A stretch of 64,000 nt of DNA, taken from Gigaspora rosea (lineage: Eukaryota > Glomeromycota > Glomeromycetes > Diversisporales > Gigasporaceae). Location: NCBI GenBank assembly GCA_003550325.1, contig QKWP01000359.1, forward strand, positions 248,040-312,039. The letters are read 5' to 3'. The notes under the pieces were generated by a model. That model was not told the origin of the DNA, searched no databases, and was given only the letters and a program-made list of their open reading frames with translations. The position numbers and the translations under genes were made by a program. Positions 58,768-64,000 of the stretch are shown piece after piece (within the stretch, counting starts at the first letter, position 1; each line of letters begins with the position of its first letter).

Positions 58768-59310
58768 CTTTCTTTTTACATTACGTATATTGAATTTTTA
58801 TTATGAAAATTGACATTCATTTATAATTGAAAAATGTTGATCACATTGAAATTTACCAGAATTTAATAAAAAAAAAACTAGCTAGTATTTTTTTCAATAC
58901 CCACGTGAATGGGTAAAGATTGAATAAAAACGGTTTAAACAGTTTTCTTAGGTTTTTAAGCATTATAAAAAATTTTAAAGTATTGGTGCTAAGATTAGAA
59001 TTCGGTTAAAACTAAAGAGCCGCTTCCGATTGGTTATTTTAACGTCGTAGCATTTTCTAACTCACGAATTTATATAAAATACAATCAGATGTGTGTTATT
59101 ATTTAAGCAAAAGGGAAGATCATATGTGTGTAAAACAGGTTTTCCTTTTGAAAATAACTAACATTTAATGCAATATGCATAAATAGAAATGATATAAATA
59201 AAGAAAAAGGTGGTCTATATACAAATTTAGGGTAAAATTAATGGAAAATTTGAATCTCTGATGACACAAACTTCGGTGCATTTCTATGTCAAATTTATTT
59301 ATTTATTAAG
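58768..59310. other. No supported gene
   Basis: AT-rich with no ORFs or repeats recognised. Confidence 0.4.
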
Positions 59311-59312
59311 TA

Positions 59313-61454
59313 CCATAAATATAAGCAATTCCCAAAAATAAGCAACATCCTAAGTTTTAATACTAAAATATAGAAAAAAATAAAATAAGCAATCTTAGTT
59401 TTAAAATTACTAAATATATAAAATTTATTAAAAATTTTATTAATCTTAATTATAGTATAATTTTTTAACAAAAATTACTTCATTTTCTAATTCTAATTCA
59501 TCAGCAGACAAACTATTTTTCTTCACTATTTCAAGTAAATCTTCATTATTATCTACTTCACTTTTCTCTTTATCAAAACTATAAAATAAATCATCTCCTG
59601 TTCCATCTAATCTATTAGAAATACCACATTTTTTAGATGTTTTAATAATCATCTCCGCAGAAATATCATCCCATGCTTCTAAAATCTATTTACAAATCAA
59701 ACTGTATAATGGTCATTTTAAATTTCCTTGTATAGTCAACTGAAATTCACTAATACTTATCCATAAACGCTACTTTTTTTAATTTATCTTTAAATGGTTT
59801 ATTAATGCTTACATCCAAAGTTTGTACGATTGATATTAAACCGGGAATAATAATTTTATGGATATTATTAATAACACATTTATGGTTTACCTTATCTGTT
59901 TTGTGTTCTTCAAATGAATCCATAACAAGCAAAGACAAAGGCTTGTTTATATTTGATACTCCTGATCGCTTGTTCAAACTCGATCAATCTATTCACACAT
60001 TAAATTTTTGCCCATCTAGGCATTTCATGCATACGTACAATAATTCTATGAGGAAGATCAACGAGAAATTCATATACCCTTAAAATTACCATAGGTGTAG
60101 TTTTCCACTACTTGCCATAATTGCTAAACAGGTAAACCAGTTTTTTCATTTCTAGTTGTCCTAGTTTGAACAGTTTTAGCACCCTTTTGATTAATCGTAT
60201 AAGCACCTGCCATATGAAATATACTAGTGTTTCATCCATATTTACAATTTGAGAAAGATAACGTAACCGAGATTGAATTACAAATTTATGAAATTCAATA
60301 ATTTTGTCAGTAAGATCTTCGGGTAACTTCTGACTAATTTTAGTATGATGACGAAGAAAAAGATGTGTCGTTTTAAAAACTGGTAAAACCAAGACTTGGA
60401 AGCATGAAATCGTTGAGAAGCACCTGGATATTTATCAGCACAGGTTGTTAATAGGATTTTGAATATTTGTATTTTAATAGAACCTACCGTTACTGCAATT
60501 CCAATTTGGCGAAGTTCATTTAACCATATAACAAGTTTTCTTCGGCAGCTGGGTAAAACGAAACTCTTCCAGCACCAACTTGATATAGTATTAGTGTATT
60601 TTTCTTCATTATTTTTCTAACCTGATACCATAGACTAATTAATATCAAAGCAACGTGATGCAGCTAGTACACGTTTTTTTTTGCTTCTTGAATAACAGCA
60701 AGTTTTTCAGATGCTTTATATGAAGTTCTTTGAACACGACTTCTAACTTTAACCGCCTTATTGTCAATATCAGTATTCATTTTTTTTTTTTTTTTGTTCT
60801 TTGGTTTTTTGTAACTAAACTACCGGTATTCAACATGAAAAGGTAGGTTAAAAAAAACTTGTTTAGAAAAATAAAAGGTGCGTATAAAATATAGTGTAAC
60901 GCTAATGAGCATATGAATGGTCGATTATTAATCATGAGTAGAGTTTTTAATAACGGATGGCTCTGAACAGTAAATGACAACATACAATAGTATGTAGGAC
61001 ACTCGATATTAAAGTAAAAATGTTTTTTACTTCACAACTTATGGGTACTTATATTACTTCTATAACGGACTGCCATCTTTAACCAATCAACATCGTGAAA
61101 TTTGATTACTCCCGGATCAGTCCGAAAATCAAAACAAGTGATTAAACTCAATTATCTCAAAATCAAATATATGTAAATATGGGCTGTTTTAATTGGGGAC
61201 ACCCCATATAGTATAGTAATTTATATTTTATTAATAAAGTTGAATTTTGCATTCGTTCTTTATAACTCCAAATTTCATGTTAAAAACTAATACCATTACT
61301 CAAAGAAAAAAAATTATGATCGATTGTACTATACTGCAATTTGGTTGTTGATATATAAAATCAAGTATTACAAAGTCACCGAATTTAAGCAACCTTCTAA
61401 AAATTTGGCTAAAATGGGTGGCTTAAGGGGTTGCTTATATTCGGAATTTTACGG
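59313..61454 (-). mobile_element. Pogo/Tigger-type DNA transposon with both ends
   Basis: TA borders at 59311-59312 and 61455-61456. The ends share CCRTAAA and 'aatataagcaa' blocks in inverted orientation (left 'ccataaatataagcaattcc', right complement 'ccgtaaaattccgaatataagcaa'). TA duplication plus a DDE-1 transposase inside define a Tc1/mariner-pogo element of 2142 bp. The transposase is decayed. Confidence 0.7.
59446..60780 (-). pseudogene. Pogo/Tigger DDE-1 transposase pseudogene
   Basis: From ATG 60780 the reading begins MNTDIDNKAVKVRSRVQRTS then YKASEKLAVIQEA, a helix-turn-helix start. A frame change near 60680 is followed by further stops. Colinear blocks then read RFHASKSWFYQFL, HTKISQKLPEDL, QIVNMDET (first catalytic Asp), LLVMDSFEEHKTD (second Asp), QTLDVSINKPFKD and finally KKCGISNRLDGTGDD, ending at 59446. 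This order matches CENP-B/pogo-like transposases with a DDE-1 domain. At least three frame changes make it nonfunctional. Confidence 0.75.
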
Positions 61455-61456
61455 TA

Positions 61457-62019
61457 TTTCAATAAATAAATTTATAAGAAATAACTAATTTGAACAAGTA
61501 ATTTATTTTCAATAATTATTTCTGCGTTTTTATTAGACACAAAAATTAAGAAACCTGCAGATTTGTGATCCTATCCCGCGCGGGATACGTAACACACGTA
61601 ATCTGCATGTGACGTGCTGGATTTTTGGAGAAACGCGATTTGCCCATCTCTATATGTACCCGCCCGATTTGAAAATCACATTTTATCCAATCAGTGTTCA
61701 TCATGTTGAATTTACACAACCGTTTTTTTTTAAAAAACAAATTCTGCGTTCTAACAAAAAATTTTCTTGTGAAATTTTGTGTAGTTTTTTTCACGGTATT
61801 TTTTTTTAAAGATGATCATTTCCATTTTGAGGGGTCATCTAAAGCCGTGTCCATCACATGGCATAGAGCCAATAGGATTGTTTATTTTGGTCAACACGGA
61901 TCAGCCCGAAGAGACAAAAACAGCGAAAAACCCCCGAAAGTCGCAAAAATACAAGAAACAACAGTCTTAACCCATCCCGATGCATTAATAAAAAATGTCG
62001 GGAGGACAATTGTACTATA
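61457..62019. other. No supported gene
   Basis: GC-richer patch with 'cacggatcagcccgaagagac' at 61898-61918, inverted relative to 2374-2391. It begins with 'atcccgcgcgggat'. Probably transposon-derived; ORFs on both strands overlap without motif support. Confidence 0.4.
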
Positions 62020-62431
62020 AGAGGACAATGATTTTATGCAATTTGCATAAAACCGCATAATTCGCATAATATGATTGATAATGCATAATACGTTAGATTT
62101 GCCGCATAATACTGCATAAAGTATGTTGCTATTAAGTAATTTTCGTATAATTAGCTCTTTAAGTACAATTCCGAAAAGTTCCGAATAGAAAATCAATCAA
62201 CACAAATTACGAGCAAGGTCGAGAAAAGAAATTTGAGGAAGTTCTGAAGTATTCCGAATGTGGGTCCGTACTAAAACTCTGCAAAACTTAGCATAATTGT
62301 GCATAAAATATGAATTTTGAATGCAGAATAGCGCATAATTATAAAAATGTATGCGCATCAAGGCGCATAATTTACTTTTGTTACATGAATAATTAATGAT
62401 TTGTTGCCGCATAAAATCATCGTCCCTGCCC
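62020..62431. mobile_element. TA-flanked MITE, about 412 bp
   Basis: Ends GAGGACAATGATTTTATGC and the complement of GGGACGATGATTTTATGCGG, TA at 62018-62019 and 62432-62433. Rich in 'gcataat/attatgc' words like 362-1211, suggesting a related family. Confidence 0.65.
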
Positions 62432-62622
62432 TAACTTTAATTAAAAAATCAAAAACACATGACTGGACACAACTTTAGACATCCCATGCACTAAACAGCT
62501 GTTAATATCCCAAGTACAGAAGTAAACAATACCATCATATAAAGCAGGAATTTTTCTATATAATTTGACATTTAAAGCATTGATTTACATAGTAAAATTT
62601 TTACCGATGCTTACTTTTTGAA

Positions 62623-62808
62623 ATGCTGTATACGATTAAACGTGATCTAAAATTAGAATTTGGATATCCGATTGTTGATCCTTGCTGCAGAGTCATAGAA
62701 ATGGATTTGTATGATTGGCTGGCAAATGTCGATCCAACAGGTTATACTAATAATAGATCATCATTGTTATTGTTACACGAAATTTTAAACGTGATTTTTT
62801 CAAAATAG
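62623..62808 (+). CDS. Possible short protein, 61 residues
   Basis: ATG 62623 (context ttgaaatg). The composition is protein-like (KLEFGYPIVDPCCRVIEMDL, YDWLANVDPTGYTNNRSSLL) without known motif. It may be one exon of a longer gene. No partner was found. Support is weak. Confidence 0.25.
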   Translation: MLYTIKRDLKLEFGYPIVDPCCRVIEMDLYDWLANVDPTGYTNNRSSLLLLHEILNVIFSK

Positions 62809-62859
62809 AAAAAAAGCCATAAGTCTTATAGTCTTTACGGGATCTTCCGTTTATCGGAC

Positions 62860-63888
62860 TGATCCGTGTTGATCTATTCGAAAACAGTGGTGCATGACAA
62901 TCACGTGGCATTACACCAAGCATCGGCTAAAAATCACATAAATACACTCGCCACAGACTCTTTCTCACTTTCCACTCACAAGCAACAGTCAAAATTCGCC
63001 CACCCCACCTCTCCACAAAAATCAGAAACCACCTGCTGATACTCACAAGTAACAACGCTTGTCTAGTTTCAACCTGATCTGTTCAGCAACCCCTGCGCAA
63101 TTTTATTGCTTATTTCAGGGGAATTGCTGCTTCTGGCTCCTGATTGAGCCACCAACACGGCAATCTCATTGAGGCCAATTGGCCGACCGTTTCGATCTTA
63201 ATACTATTTTTCCTTCAGAGTAAGTATTAAAAATATATTATGTATATAATATTTTTTTTTATTTACATAAATGGTTTGACTTATTTGAGTTTTCGAATAG
63301 AATTGATATAAACGACGGCCAACCGAATTTTCACTTCCACATCAATTAAATGATTTTGTTAAATTAGCACAAAATGGTGTATATGATCTTAATTAATTTA
63401 CGCAAAATAATAATTGTTCAATAACCACGGCAAAGAAATTAAAATCGATAGGAATTCACAGTTATAGTAAGCATATATTTAAAATTTCATTGATTATAAA
63501 ATCTATACTAATAAATTTAATTTTTATATTTTTAGAATATTTGATTTCGGTATACTTGACAGACATTATCCGCATGAAGACCTATAGAATTTATGGTATT
63601 TTGCTTTAAGATTCCTACATCATATTCAGAAAGATGGGAGTTATTAAATATTGCAAGATTCGGTGTTTTTTTAGAGGTATTTAATTTTCTATAACACTTA
63701 AAAAATATTACTTATAATTATTTTTATTAAATTTTATTTTCTATTTATAGAAATTGCTGACCCAAAGGCGAAGTGTAAAAGAAGAAATGACCAAAGAAAA
63801 TGCTCTGAACATTAATATTGATCTTTGTATCGGTGGCTGGATAAAAATACCAGACAACACACCCACTAATACAAAATTTTTTTTTTAA
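62860..63888 (+). pseudogene. Degenerate multi-exon coding region, unknown family
   Basis: The leading 62900-63200 is GC-richer than its surroundings and ends at a GTAAGT donor near 63221. Later pieces look exonic. About 63317-63470 encodes TEFSLPHQLNDFVKLAQNGV with one stop. 63536-63676 encodes FDFGILDRHYPHEDL and, after a frame change, KIPTSYSERWELLNIARFGV then FLE. 63751-63888 encodes KLLTQRRSVKEEMTKENALN then IGGWIKIP. Introns between the last two pieces have GT...AG borders, and their phases join FLE to KLLTQ without a stop. Frame changes and stops upstream suggest decay. No family is assigned, and the gene may continue beyond 64000. Confidence 0.4.
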
Positions 63889-64000
63889 AAGAATTTAAAA
63901 AAATTCATCCAGAGTTTCTTTTTACGATTTACATTTGATGTATATAACGATAAGGAATTTCTTATAAGTAAATCATTGTACATATAATGCTTTTCGGATT

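Noticed and set aside
59805-60083. 92-codon plus-strand ORF
   Set aside because: Antisense to the pogo/Tigger transposase blocks.
61546-62196. Several overlapping ORFs of 66-108 codons on both strands
   Set aside because: Mutually overlapping frames with no motif, running into a MITE. I could not support any of them.

Overview
The window is AT-rich eukaryotic DNA, and its gene families point to an arbuscular mycorrhizal fungus of the Rhizophagus/Glomus type. This is an inference. It rests on an F-box plus ribonuclease-inhibitor-type LRR protein, a MATA-HMG-like HMG-box copy, an F-box-like paralogue family, and piggyBac, hAT and pogo transposase remnants. There is also a dense layer of small inverted-repeat elements, and introns of GTAAG...AG type. 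No rRNA, intact tRNA, CRISPR or operon-like structure was seen.

Layout. 1-4.4 kb: a truncated paralogue and a four-exon gene for an unknown protein, separated by two TA-flanked MITEs. 5-10.2 kb: repeat modules, copy A of a 2.1-kb segmental duplication carrying a broken PARP-like gene, a 1.26-kb inverted-repeat element and a small gene relic. 10.8-12 kb: nested and abutting MITEs. 12.5-13.5 kb: a frameshifted tocopherol-cyclase-like gene. 13.9-24 kb: mostly transposon-derived DNA, with one short gene at 18.25 kb. 24.4-27 kb: an F-box-like pseudogene and a MATA-HMG pseudogene. 27.9-33.1 kb: a piggyBac relic split by a 4-kb element with an exact 8-bp target duplication. 33.8-37.9 kb: two copies of a palindromic MITE, one beside a hAT transposase fragment. 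38.5-44.1 kb: two tRNA-headed SINE-like insertions with 16-bp target duplications, and a 2.07-kb near-perfect palindrome. 47.8-49.5 kb: the clearest intact gene, a 550-residue F-box/LRR protein. 49.9-55.3 kb: several satellite arrays and a second copy of a 9-bp-TSD element. 55.6-57.8 kb: copy B of the segmental duplication. 58.5-61.5 kb: a kinase fragment and a pogo/Tigger element with both ends. 62-64 kb: another MITE and a degenerate multi-exon coding region.

The genes do not form a pathway. The window is best read as a transposon-rich accessory region in which paralogous gene families expand and decay. Only the LRR gene, the small 18.25-kb gene and most of the four-exon gene look potentially functional. 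The most informative features are insertions whose target duplications, nesting or empty sites can be read directly. Positions, junctions and repeat matches were read by eye. Family assignments rest on remembered motifs and have not been searched.
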